Shown in pieces: positions 17,633-25,524 of a stretch of DNA of 64,000 bases. Position 1 is the stretch's first letter, and the number at the start of each line of letters is the position of its first letter. The stretch comes from a virus: IMG/VR virus record IMGVR_UViG_3300032235_000808, positions 1 through 64,000 of that record; one strand, 5' to 3'. A program made the position numbers and the translations under genes. The notes under the pieces are model-generated. The model worked only from the letters and a program-made list of their open reading frames with translations, was not told the DNA's origin and searched no databases.

Positions 17633-18025
17633 TTATTCAATAATACCGTTAGAGTAATATTCTACAGTTAATAAATGGTTGTATACTTGTTCTTCAAGTG
17701 ACAATGCGTTTTCAGATTTGTCAAGATTAAATACAACATCCATATTAGTTATTTTTTCCAAATTAGGATAATTACTTATTTTTCCTGTATGATTACCGGT
17801 CAATAATCCTATCGGTGCTTCATTATTATCTTTGGCAATTTTACTTTGATAAACCAAAATAAATGGGTTTATATAATGACCCGCTTTCCAAAAAATATCT
17901 TTTGCGGTACTATTAACATCTTCATCATTTGCCCTTATAAATTCATCATATTCCATAAACACATAATATGCGTTATCATATGATGTTATATTATTTAATG
18001 AATTATATATATTTGTTAATCCCAT
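17633..18025 (-). CDS. Hypothetical protein
   Basis: A 130-residue protein with an acidic composition, no membrane segment and no motif I recognise. Segments such as YDNAYYVFMEYDEF and DIFWKAGHYINPF suggest a globular alpha/beta fold. It is placed between halogenase 3 and the glycine-rich adhesin and is preceded at 19 bp by a TATTTATA-type box, which suggests late expression with the structural genes. Function unknown. Confidence 0.6.
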   Translation of the reverse strand: MGLTNIYNSLNNITSYDNAYYVFMEYDEFIRANDEDVNSTAKDIFWKAGHYINPFILVYQSKIAKDNNEAPIGLLTGNHTGKISNYPNLEKITNMDVVFNLDKSENALSLEEQVYNHLLTVEYYSNGIIE

Positions 18026-18043
18026 TTTATTATTAAACTTATA

Positions 18044-18051
18044 TATAAATA
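18044..18051 (-). promoter_or_regulatory. Candidate late-type promoter box TATTTATA
   Basis: On the minus strand ACAGATATTTATATAT lies 19 bp before the ATG at 18025. The same ACAGATATTTAT string occurs again before the gene starting at 45515. Inferred from recurrence and position. Confidence 0.35.
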
Positions 18052-18055
18052 TCTG

Positions 18056-19591
18056 TTATGAAACTTTTTTAATCATTTCAATTAGTTTTTTATTATCTAT
18101 AGATGTTTTCAAAGCCTGTTCCACATTATACTTGTATGTTTCCATCCACTTTAAAAAATCACCGTTTAAATTATAGATTTCGTTTTCTTTTTTAAATATT
18201 TCTTTCGATATTAAATTATTGTCAAGTCCAACACCAACTTCAATATAACTAATATTTGGAAATGTTTCAACAATATTTCTATCAAAAATATTTGGTGTAC
18301 GTTCTTTCCAAGTTTTTAATTTTTTATCTAATGTCTTTGGTATAATTGTACTTTTCTTATAATCTTTCCAAAATGGTGTATCGTCTCTATCCGTTAAATA
18401 ATGGTAATATAAGAAATCTAAAACACTATCATTAAAGTTATTGAAATACTCATTATACTCCTCTCTAAATAAATCGGAAGGATATGTAAAATTCATTTTG
18501 GTTAGATATGTTAATTGGGATATTGCAATCCATATTGATGTGGCTTCAATTGGTTCTGTAAATCCGGCACTTAAACCGACAGATATACAATTTTTAATCC
18601 ACACATCTTTAAATCTACCAGCATTAAAATCAATTACTTTATTAATCTTAATTTCTTTACCAACCATTTCTTCCACCTCTTTCTTAGCTTCATCCACATT
18701 GATATAATTCTTATCAAAAATATATCCACAACCATATCTACTTTGTAATGGTATTTTCCACATCCAACCATATTTCATGGCAATTGCATCTGTGTGTGGT
18801 TGTATGATGTCATCTTCTTTATCTAAGAAGAATGGTATTGCACAATTAACTTTAAGTTGATTCTCATATGATATCCACTCACTCTCATAATGTTTACCGA
18901 TGATTAATCTTTTAAACCCGCTACAATCAAAAACAAAATCAATATTAGATACTGTTATGTCCTCAACTAAATTAATTGAACATATATTTCCGTCATTATC
19001 ATTTTGAATATCTTTGACTGTACCTTCAATTCTTTTTATACCTCTTTGTTCTGCTTTTTTTCTTAAAAATTTTGCCATTAAAGTAGCATCAAAATGATAT
19101 GAATAACTTACTACCTTTTTGAATGTGTCATCGATATATAGATAAGGTGACCTATTATTATATGATAATAAATGGGTGATTAATCTGTCATCTAATTTTT
19201 CATCGTTTGCTATTAAATTTGTAATAGTATAATTTGTTCCATTAGGTGTTAAACCAACTGATGTGACATTTCCTGATTTAACAATTTCCTCAAAATTTAA
19301 TGATTTATCATCAACACCAAAACCATGCATGTATTTTTCACCATTACCTCTCCAATTCTCAAAATTTATACCTAATTTAAATGTGGCATCGGTCTCCTTT
19401 ATAATTTCTTCTTCACTAATTCCTAAATTATAAAGAAAATATGGAAAAATGGGTACTGAACCTTCTCCAGCACCTAAAATACCAATTTCTTCACTTTCAA
19501 TAAGTGTTATGTTATAATCAGGTGCAATTTTGTTTAAATAGAGTGCGGTTAACCAACCAGCGGTACCGCCACCAACAATAACTAATTTCAT
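18056..19591 (-). CDS. Flavin-dependent halogenase-like protein 3 (tryptophan halogenase family)
   Basis: A 511-residue paralogue of halogenase 2 with the same active-site features: GGGTAGW at 7-13, K72 in ATFKLGINFENW, WMWKIP at 276-281 and E349 in FTEPIEATSIW. Many segments are shared with halogenase 2 (DCSGFKRLIIG, GCGYIFD), so the two arose by duplication and kept the full set of residues expected for activity. It lies among fibre genes, directly between a hypothetical gene and the small gene that precedes the collagen-like fibre. This placement argues that its product, or its target, belongs to the virion or the adsorption process. Substrate unknown. Confidence 0.9.
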   Translation of the reverse strand: MKLVIVGGGTAGWLTALYLNKIAPDYNITLIESEEIGILGAGEGSVPIFPYFLYNLGISEEEIIKETDATFKLGINFENWRGNGEKYMHGFGVDDKSLNFEEIVKSGNVTSVGLTPNGTNYTITNLIANDEKLDDRLITHLLSYNNRSPYLYIDDTFKKVVSYSYHFDATLMAKFLRKKAEQRGIKRIEGTVKDIQNDNDGNICSINLVEDITVSNIDFVFDCSGFKRLIIGKHYESEWISYENQLKVNCAIPFFLDKEDDIIQPHTDAIAMKYGWMWKIPLQSRYGCGYIFDKNYINVDEAKKEVEEMVGKEIKINKVIDFNAGRFKDVWIKNCISVGLSAGFTEPIEATSIWIAISQLTYLTKMNFTYPSDLFREEYNEYFNNFNDSVLDFLYYHYLTDRDDTPFWKDYKKSTIIPKTLDKKLKTWKERTPNIFDRNIVETFPNISYIEVGVGLDNNLISKEIFKKENEIYNLNGDFLKWMETYKYNVEQALKTSIDNKKLIEMIKKVS

Positions 19592-19610
19592 ATATTAAAT
19601 TATTTACATA

Positions 19611-19634
19611 ATTTAACAAAAAAAATTGTTAAAT
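19611..19634 (-). terminator. Weak AT-rich hairpin at end of the small gene before halogenase 3
   Basis: Inverted repeat ATTTAACAA / TTGTTAAAT (9-bp stem, 6-base loop) spanning the stop codon at 19629. There is no clean T-tract after it on the minus strand, so a termination role is doubtful; it could equally stabilise the mRNA end. Confidence 0.25.
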
Positions 19635-19985
19635 GGAAGGGTTATTGGGTGTTGTAACTGTTGCCCATGGTAATGGTAAGTTATATTCGGTTACAAATTG
19701 AACTGAATCATTATCTATACGATTTTGAATTTCTGTTTTAAATTCAATAATATCAAGACTATTTTCCAACCATGATATGATAGTTTCTTGATTTATATTA
19801 CTGTAATCAATAAAAGATTCTGTATTTGGGGCCGGTAAATTTAACTTACCCGTAACAAAAGCGTTCACACCATCTTCTCTTGTACCTCTATAAACATATG
19901 TTATTGCACTAATAACATCACTCAAACCATCCAACGATTTTTGTGGGTGTAAATTCATAATTTCCCATTGATATATTGTTTCCAT
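19629..19985 (-). CDS. Small virion-associated protein (DUF7936-like)
   Basis: A 118-residue protein starting METIYQWEIMNLHPQK and containing ITYVYRGTREDGV and FIDYSNINQETIISWLENSL. The pattern of an initial Y.W.I strand, a ..Y.G...DG.... strand and a helix with the sequence ET.I.WL is shared with a small protein common next to fibre genes in marine phages, which I know as DUF7936; I hold this loosely. The gene ends NNPSI. It is one base from the collagen-like fibre gene and probably co-expressed with it. A role in fibre assembly is possible but not shown. Confidence 0.6.
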   Translation of the reverse strand: METIYQWEIMNLHPQKSLDGLSDVISAITYVYRGTREDGVNAFVTGKLNLPAPNTESFIDYSNINQETIISWLENSLDIIEFKTEIQNRIDNDSVQFVTEYNLPLPWATVTTPNNPSI

Positions 19986-19986
19986 A

Positions 19987-22900
19987 TTAGTCTAAACCTA
20001 CGTGTTTTTTAATTTTATTTACTTCTTCAGTTAATTCTTTAATTGCCTCAATTAACAATGGTACAATCTTATCATATTTTACTGTTAAATAATTTTCGCC
20101 AGATTTTGAGGTTGTAACACCATCTTCCGATGTGTCAAAATCAAATGGTGCTAACGATACTACTTCAGGTAAAATTGATTGTACTTCTTGTGCTGAAACA
20201 CCGACTTGTAATTTAGCATCGTTATATCCAAAAGTTTTCGCTAAATCATTATTAACATAGTAAAAACCATTTAATTTGTTAACCTTATCTAACGGATTTT
20301 CAATTGGGCCTAAATTTTCTTTTAATCTTTCATCAGAATAATATGCTGTAATATCACTTGTAGCGGCTATTTGATTTGGAACATAAAAGGCTTTACCATT
20401 GTAGACTCTCACCCAACTTGTATCTTGCATAAAAATACCACCATCATATGACCCATTGTACCAACCTGTAGCACCTTGACTTCTAAACCAGTTTGGTGCG
20501 TAAACCGTATCAAATGTTGGACCATTGTTGGTATTAACATATTGGTTCATTGCAGACGCATAAACGTTTGATGTACCTGAAGGTCCTGTTGGTCCTTGAG
20601 GACCTGTGTTACCATTTGTACCATTAGTACCTGAAGGTCCTTGTCTACCTTGTGGACCTACGGGACCTATTGGTCCTATTGGTCCTTGTGGACCTGCTCC
20701 ACCAACGTTACCTGTTGGACCTGTATTTCCTTGATTACCCTGTGGGCCAGTTGGACCCGTGTTACCTATATTACCCTGTGGACCTACGGGACCTATTGGA
20801 CCTTGTGGTCCTGTGACACCATTGTTACCTGCAGGTCCTGTGTTACCTTGATTACCTTGAGGACCAGTTGGTCCTGTGTTACCTATATTACCCTGAGGAC
20901 CTATTGGTCCTTGTGGTCCGGTTGCCCCCACATTTCCTTGGTTACCCTGAGGACCTGTAGCACCATTGTTACCATTATTACCCGCATTACCTTGGGGTCC
21001 TGTTGGTCCTGTATTTCCTTGATTACCTTGAGGTCCCGTGGCACCATTGTTACCATTGTTACCTGCAGGTCCTGTGTTACCTTGGTTACCTTGAGGTCCC
21101 GTGGCACCATTGTTACCATTATTACCCGATGGTCCTTGTCTACCTTGAGGGCCTACGGGACCGATTGGTCCAATATTACCTTGTGGTCCTATATTACCCT
21201 GAGGGCCAGTTGGACCAGTATTTCCTTGATTACCCTGAGGTCCTGTGGCACCATTGTTACCATTGTTACCTGCAGGTCCTGTATTTCCTTGGTTACCCTG
21301 AGGACCTGTTGGACCAGTATTTCCTTGATTACCCTGAGCACCATTATTACCATTATTACCATTGATACCTGATGGTCCTTGTCTACCTTGAGGGCCTACG
21401 GGACCAATTGGTCCAATATTACCTTGAGGACCTGTCGCACCAGTATTTCCTTGATTACCTTGAGGGCCTGTTGGTCCTGTATTTCCTTGATTACCTTGAG
21501 GACCCGTTGCGCCAGTATTTCCTTGGTTACCTTGTGGACCTGTGGCACCTGTATTTCCTTGATTACCTTGGGGACCAGTTGGGCCTGTGTTACCTTGATT
21601 TCCTTGTGGTCCTGTTGGTCCTGTTGGTCCTGTATTTCCTTGATTACCTTGAGCACCGTTGTTACCATTATTACCTGATGGTCCTTGTCTACCTTGTGGA
21701 CCGACAGGTCCGATTGGGCCAGTATTTCCCTGATTACCTTGTGGACCTGTCGGTCCTGTATTTCCTTGGTTACCTTGAGGACCTGTTGGTCCAACATTAC
21801 CTTGAGAACCCACGTTACCCTGAGCACCAGTATTTCCTTGATTTCCTTGTGGACCTAAGTTACCAAATGCACCTTGATTTCCTTGCGGACCTGTTAGTCC
21901 AGTATTTCCTTGGTTACCCTGAGGACCTGTTGGTCCGACATTACCTTGCGGACCTGTGGCTCCTTGATTACCTTGTGTACCCACATTACCTTGAGGACCA
22001 AGATTACCAAACGCACCTTGATTTCCTTGCGGGCCTGTTGGTCCTGTATTTCCTTGGTTACCTTGAGGACCTGTTGGTCCAACATTACCTTGAGGTCCAC
22101 TATTTCCTTGATTACCTTGCGGTCCTGATGGACCTGTGTTTCCTATTGGACCTGTGTTACCCTGATTACCTTGAGGACCTGTTGGTCCTGTGTTACCCTG
22201 ATTACCTTGTGGTCCATTTGGACCTATATTTCCTTGATTTCCTTGAGGTCCTATAACCCCCTGAGCACCCGTTGGTCCTTGTGGTCCTGTTACGTTTGAT
22301 GAACCACCCGCGGGACCTGTTGCACCTTGATTACCTTGATATCCTTGTGGACCTATTGGTCCTGTACCACCTTGGTTACCTTGAAAACCTTGAGGACCGA
22401 CGTTACCATTTAAACCGTTAGTACCTGTAGGTCCAGTATTTCCTTGATTACCCTGAGGACCTGTTGGTCCCGTTGTTCCCGCATTTCCTTGATTACCTTG
22501 TGGACCAGTTGGTCCCACATTACCTTGAGGACCAGTAGCACCTTGATTTCCTTGAGTTCCCGCAGGTCCTGTGTTACCTTGATTACCCTGAGGTCCGGTT
22601 AAACCAGTATTACCTTGATTACCTTGTGGACCAGTTGGTCCAACATTACCTTGTGGGCCGACATTTCCTTGATTTCCTTGTGGTCCTGTTAAACCAGTAT
22701 TTCCTTGATTACCTTGAGCACCTGTTGCACCCACATTACCCTGATTACCTTGTGGGCCTGTTGGTCCCACGTTACCTTGGGGTCCTGTTGGTCCTTGTGG
22801 ACCACCCACTAATAAATTTGTGGCAACACCTGCAGCAGTTTCAGTTAAATCAATATACGCACCTCGAGCGGAACCTCCTTGTTCAAAAATTCTTATTTTA

Positions 22901-23106
22901 TTTTGGTAAGAGTCGATTGTTATACCACTACCTGTAAGTGTGGTATTTGTCTCAGGTTTACCTAATAATAATTCTCCACCTTCGTCACCCCCAATTGCGT
23001 CTAGTGTTAATTTTCCACCAGCACCACCACCAACCGATAAAGAACCGGTAATTACAGAATTATTTTTAGCAATGACACCATTGCGTGCCACAAATTCATT
23101 TGCCAT
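19987..23106 (-). CDS. Collagen-like tail fibre with C-terminal S74 intramolecular chaperone
   Basis: A 1039-residue fibre. Residues 1-100 form a beta-rich virion-attachment-like head; residues 101-844 are a near-perfect Gly-X-Y collagen repeat (units such as [16 protein letters not shown]), about 248 triplets. Then come about 80 residues of globular tip and, from S924, the peptidase S74 chaperone: [10 protein letters not shown] (S924, K929), ending in a coiled-coil-like helix. Family knowledge: the S74 domain trimerises the fibre, then cleaves itself off just before the Ser. Pro and Asn dominate the X and Y positions. The product probably forms a rigid trimeric stalk on the tail. A prolyl-hydroxylase-like enzyme in the same window could stabilise it. 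Confidence 0.93.
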   Translation of the reverse strand: MANEFVARNGVIAKNNSVITGSLSVGGGAGGKLTLDAIGGDEGGELLLGKPETNTTLTGSGITIDSYQNKIRIFEQGGSARGAYIDLTETAAGVATNLLVGGPQGPTGPQGNVGPTGPQGNQGNVGATGAQGNQGNTGLTGPQGNQGNVGPQGNVGPTGPQGNQGNTGLTGPQGNQGNTGPAGTQGNQGATGPQGNVGPTGPQGNQGNAGTTGPTGPQGNQGNTGPTGTNGLNGNVGPQGFQGNQGGTGPIGPQGYQGNQGATGPAGGSSNVTGPQGPTGAQGVIGPQGNQGNIGPNGPQGNQGNTGPTGPQGNQGNTGPIGNTGPSGPQGNQGNSGPQGNVGPTGPQGNQGNTGPTGPQGNQGAFGNLGPQGNVGTQGNQGATGPQGNVGPTGPQGNQGNTGLTGPQGNQGAFGNLGPQGNQGNTGAQGNVGSQGNVGPTGPQGNQGNTGPTGPQGNQGNTGPIGPVGPQGRQGPSGNNGNNGAQGNQGNTGPTGPTGPQGNQGNTGPTGPQGNQGNTGATGPQGNQGNTGATGPQGNQGNTGPTGPQGNQGNTGATGPQGNIGPIGPVGPQGRQGPSGINGNNGNNGAQGNQGNTGPTGPQGNQGNTGPAGNNGNNGATGPQGNQGNTGPTGPQGNIGPQGNIGPIGPVGPQGRQGPSGNNGNNGATGPQGNQGNTGPAGNNGNNGATGPQGNQGNTGPTGPQGNAGNNGNNGATGPQGNQGNVGATGPQGPIGPQGNIGNTGPTGPQGNQGNTGPAGNNGVTGPQGPIGPVGPQGNIGNTGPTGPQGNQGNTGPTGNVGGAGPQGPIGPIGPVGPQGRQGPSGTNGTNGNTGPQGPTGPSGTSNVYASAMNQYVNTNNGPTFDTVYAPNWFRSQGATGWYNGSYDGGIFMQDTSWVRVYNGKAFYVPNQIAATSDITAYYSDERLKENLGPIENPLDKVNKLNGFYYVNNDLAKTFGYNDAKLQVGVSAQEVQSILPEVVSLAPFDFDTSEDGVTTSKSGENYLTVKYDKIVPLLIEAIKELTEEVNKIKKHVGLD
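20575..22806 (-). repeat. Collagen-type coding repeat (about 248 Gly-X-Y triplets)
   Basis: Nine-base-periodic coding repeat inside the fibre gene. Units such as [12 protein letters not shown] recur dozens of times with synonymous variation. The same bases produce long open frames on the opposite strand that are artefacts of the periodicity. Repeats of this kind are prone to length change by recombination. Confidence 0.9.
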
Positions 23107-23114
23107 ATATTGTT

Positions 23115-23138
23115 ACTTTAGTTCACTGTCCCTAAAGT
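23115..23138 (-). other. Hairpin in the leader of the collagen-like gene
   Basis: Inverted repeat ACTTTAG / CTAAAGT (7-bp stem, 10-base loop) between the candidate promoter box at 23154-23161 and the start codon at 23106. It would lie in the 5' untranslated leader. It could stabilise the message; no riboswitch pattern is seen. Confidence 0.35.
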
Positions 23139-23153
23139 GAGGGTTTATTAATT

Positions 23154-23161
23154 AATAAATA
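23154..23161 (-). promoter_or_regulatory. Candidate late-type promoter box TATTTATT before collagen-like fibre
   Basis: Minus-strand CCGATATTTATTAATT lies 48 bp before the ATG at 23106, in an 88-bp gap without coding capacity. It matches the recurrent core seen before other structural genes. Confidence 0.35.
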
Positions 23162-23194
23162 TCGGAAAATACATAATTATCTTAATTCAAAATA

Positions 23195-23446
23195 TTAAAT
23201 GTTATCTATTGATGATGTCCATTCTTCAGTTGATAGTATCTCTAATATTTCTTCATGTGTATATGGTCCTTCTGTATTCTCTAAAGTAGATATAAATGAA
23301 GGTTGTTCACCTGACCATTTTACAAATGTTTTTGAATTATCAACTGATTTTCTTACAGTTTCTTCTGAGGTTTCTAATACTTGACTAAAATCAACTTTAG
23401 AAAGTTCTGTGATTGGAAAAATGAGGTATTCTCTTGTGCTATACAT
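23195..23446 (-). CDS. Small hypothetical structural-operon protein
   Basis: An 83-residue acidic protein starting MYSTREYLIFPITEL. Residues 20-50 contain FSQVLETSEETVRKSVDNS and WSGEQPSFI, and the C-terminus reads TEEWTSSIDNI. It looks like one of the small proteins that accompany fibre genes in marine phages, but I cannot name a family or a function. It is one base from the first LamG gene, upstream of it in the opposite direction of reading but downstream in transcription, so it is co-transcribed with the LamG cluster. Confidence 0.65.
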   Translation of the reverse strand: MYSTREYLIFPITELSKVDFSQVLETSEETVRKSVDNSKTFVKWSGEQPSFISTLENTEGPYTHEEILEILSTEEWTSSIDNI

Positions 23447-23447
23447 A

Positions 23448-24125
23448 TTATATTAAATTAAATCTTGATTTTAATGCGTTATAGTTTTGAAGTTGTTCCT
23501 CTGCAGATAATTGTCTATTATACATATAAACCGATACCAATTTTCCTTGAAATCCTCTACCTGGATATCCACTTGCACCTAAATGATATGCAAAGTTAAC
23601 AGGAAAATTTACACCTTGATTTGTTCTATATCCACCAAAGATATTCCAACCTGAAACTAATGTATTTGAAACTGTTCCATTTCTATAATATGTTGTAGCC
23701 GTTCCACTTGCCCAGTTATTTTGGTCTCCAGGATTTGATATATTCCAAGGACCGGTACCATTTACATTACCAAATCTTAAACTATTATCTTGTGAAACAC
23801 TATTAGGGGTATCCGCAATTAATCCAGATATACCATTAGCTTGAGAATGAGTAAAATCCGGTTGAAATACTATGGTAACATCTAAATAATTTTGACTAAT
23901 TGTAGAAGAAATATAGTTTCCATCACCCGCCGTGGCAAAATTAAAATAACTTTTTGGACCATCATTTACAAAAGCCACACTTCCATTTATGGTTCCGTGT
24001 GCATTATTTCCTGATAAATCGTACCATGTTGTTCCATTACCTGGGTATGAATTTTTATCAGTAGCATCTAACGCTAATATTAACCCATTCGTTACTATTT
24101 TTCCATTTGCATATTGTACTGCCAT
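23448..24125 (-). CDS. LamG/concanavalin-like lectin-domain fibre protein 1
   Basis: A 225-residue protein that is essentially one LamG_3-type jelly-roll: TNGLILALDATDKNSYPGNG, WYDLSGNNAHGTI, an aromatic core and the ending LSAEEQLQNYNALKSRFNLI. The LxLDAxxxxSYxGxGxxWxDLSGNxxxGTxxxG pattern is the hallmark of phage LamG fibre proteins. It probably binds a surface glycan and acts as part of the receptor-binding machinery. It is the first (in plus coordinates) of three tandem paralogues with one or a few bases between them. Confidence 0.85.
   Translation of the reverse strand: MAVQYANGKIVTNGLILALDATDKNSYPGNGTTWYDLSGNNAHGTINGSVAFVNDGPKSYFNFATAGDGNYISSTISQNYLDVTIVFQPDFTHSQANGISGLIADTPNSVSQDNSLRFGNVNGTGPWNISNPGDQNNWASGTATTYYRNGTVSNTLVSGWNIFGGYRTNQGVNFPVNFAYHLGASGYPGRGFQGKLVSVYMYNRQLSAEEQLQNYNALKSRFNLI
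23460..23489 (-). repeat. 30-bp repeat, copy 1 of 3, at 3' end of LamG gene
   Basis: Identical 30-base segment encoding the C-terminal QNYNALKSRF motif. The other copies are at 24144-24173 and 24841-24870. Shared ends of tandem paralogues can seed homologous recombination and domain shuffling. Confidence 0.7.
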
Positions 24126-24131
24126 ATATTT

Positions 24132-24827
24132 TTATCTTAATCCAAATCTTGATTTTAATGCGTTATAGTTTTGTTGTACTTCTGTTGCAGATAGTGTTTT
24201 GTTGTAAACTTTTGCAGATGCCATTGAGCCAGAAAACCAACCACTGCCGAAGTTACTTCGACCCATATTTAAACTAGCCGAAGTTACTAAAGGTGATAGG
24301 GCCATTGACCCCGCACCCATTAATACACCATTCACATAAACACTTGAGGTTTGGTTAGTATAGTTAAAAGTATTAACAAAATGATACCATGAACCTGTAG
24401 TAATTGTTCCTCCACCGATGTCAGTATATGTTGGTGTCCCATAAAATGAAGCGTAAATGTTATTTCCTCTAACAACTATTGAATATGTACCTCCATTAAT
24501 TGCGGATTGTGCAGAATTAATTAAGGTTCCATTTGAACCTGTGGTAAAATTTGCCCAAAATTCGGTAGTAAAACTACTACTAATTAAACTAAAATTTGAA
24601 TTGGGTAAAGTGTTCAATGTAACATAATCATTTGTTCCATCAAATACTATTGTACCTCCTTTAGTTGAGTTATAGGTTGGTCCATTGGTCAATGTCCCAT
24701 TATTTACCTTCCCACTAACGTCTTTCCATGTTAAACTACCACTGATATAACTATTTTGGTCACTAGCATCTAAATCTAACACTAAACTTGAATCTCTTAC
24801 AATATTTGGTCCTGCAGATATTCCCAT
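24132..24827 (-). CDS. LamG/concanavalin-like lectin-domain fibre protein 2
   Basis: A 231-residue paralogue of the LamG protein downstream. It starts MGISAGPNIVRDSSLVLDL, has the LSG-type DVSGKVNNGTLTNGP segment, GTIVFDGTNDYVTL and the end ATEVQQNYNALKSRFGLR. The fold is a single concanavalin-like jelly-roll. The variable parts are in the middle, while both ends are conserved across the three copies, as expected for receptor-binding modules under diversifying selection. It lies six bases from the next copy's neighbour and is clearly in the same transcript. Confidence 0.85.
   Translation of the reverse strand: MGISAGPNIVRDSSLVLDLDASDQNSYISGSLTWKDVSGKVNNGTLTNGPTYNSTKGGTIVFDGTNDYVTLNTLPNSNFSLISSSFTTEFWANFTTGSNGTLINSAQSAINGGTYSIVVRGNNIYASFYGTPTYTDIGGGTITTGSWYHFVNTFNYTNQTSSVYVNGVLMGAGSMALSPLVTSASLNMGRSNFGSGWFSGSMASAKVYNKTLSATEVQQNYNALKSRFGLR
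24144..24173 (-). repeat. 30-bp repeat, copy 2 of 3, at 3' end of LamG gene
   Basis: Same sequence as copies at 23460-23489 and 24841-24870; encodes the conserved C-terminal motif of the LamG paralogue. Confidence 0.7.
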
Positions 24828-24828
24828 A

Positions 24829-25524
24829 TTATTTTAAATTAAATCTTGATTTTAATGCGTTATAGTTTTGTAGGATTTCTGTTGCTGATAAAGCACGATT
24901 GTAGACTGTAACTTGTGAGATATTTCCGTTCCAATATTCACCCGGTAAATTAAACTGTGGTGCTTCTAACCCCCACCTACCTAAATTATACACAGTGTTA
25001 CCAGTAAAAAGGCCAGTAGCAGTCCTAGAAGATATAAAACTTCCGTTTTGGTATACAGATTGCAGCAGACTTGAATTAAGAGTACATGTTAAATAAGTAA
25101 AATTTGCACTAGTATTAGATAAAGTAGTAACTAAACCACTAGTATATAAGTCAAATCTAAATGATGTTGTGCTAGATACAAATCTAAGATGAATTGATTT
25201 GTTGTTAGAAGCTTCAGTACCAAGAGAAAACACGATTTTATTGGATGAGATATTTCCTGTTTTTAACCAGATACCTATTGTAAATTCACTGTTTGATAGT
25301 GAGGTGGCAAGACTCCCAGATATATAATCATCAACCCCATCAAACACAATACTACCACCATTTGTTGAACTATAAGTTGGCCCATTTGTTAATGTTCCAT
25401 TATTTCCATTACCACTCAAATCGTTCCATACCGTTCCGGTACCAGAATAACTATTTCTATCCGCAGCATCTAATGATAATATTAAACCACTTGTTACAAT
25501 TTTAGGACCATTTCCAAATGCCAT
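24829..25524 (-). CDS. LamG/concanavalin-like lectin-domain fibre protein 3
   Basis: A 231-residue protein when started at the ATG at 25524 (MAFGNGPKIVTSGLILSLD), which shares one base with the stop of the upstream fibre gene; an upstream in-frame ATG at 25557 would overlap that gene by 34 bp and is less likely. Features are LSLDAADRNSYSGTG, WNDLSGNGNNGTLTNGP and the C-terminal QNYNALKSRFNLK. It is the third LamG copy, closest to the large fibre gene, and may be the original of the set. Probably a carbohydrate-binding tail component. Confidence 0.85.
   Translation of the reverse strand: MAFGNGPKIVTSGLILSLDAADRNSYSGTGTVWNDLSGNGNNGTLTNGPTYSSTNGGSIVFDGVDDYISGSLATSLSNSEFTIGIWLKTGNISSNKIVFSLGTEASNNKSIHLRFVSSTTSFRFDLYTSGLVTTLSNTSANFTYLTCTLNSSLLQSVYQNGSFISSRTATGLFTGNTVYNLGRWGLEAPQFNLPGEYWNGNISQVTVYNRALSATEILQNYNALKSRFNLK
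24841..24870 (-). repeat. 30-bp repeat, copy 3 of 3, at 3' end of LamG gene
   Basis: Same sequence as copies at 23460-23489 and 24144-24173, encoding the conserved C-terminal segment. Confidence 0.7.

Noticed and set aside
20641-22256. Long open frames on the plus strand across the collagen-like gene
   Set aside because: They arise from the 9-base periodicity of the Gly-X-Y codons on the opposite strand and consist of low-complexity Leu/Tyr or Thr/Trp runs.
20575-22806. Direct repeats that might look like a CRISPR array
   Set aside because: The repeats are in-frame collagen triplets with synonymous variation; there are no unique spacers of constant length and no cas genes.
23460-24870. 30-bp repeats as phage attachment sites
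   Set aside because: They are coding and encode the same C-terminal motif in each paralogue, with no integrase in the window.
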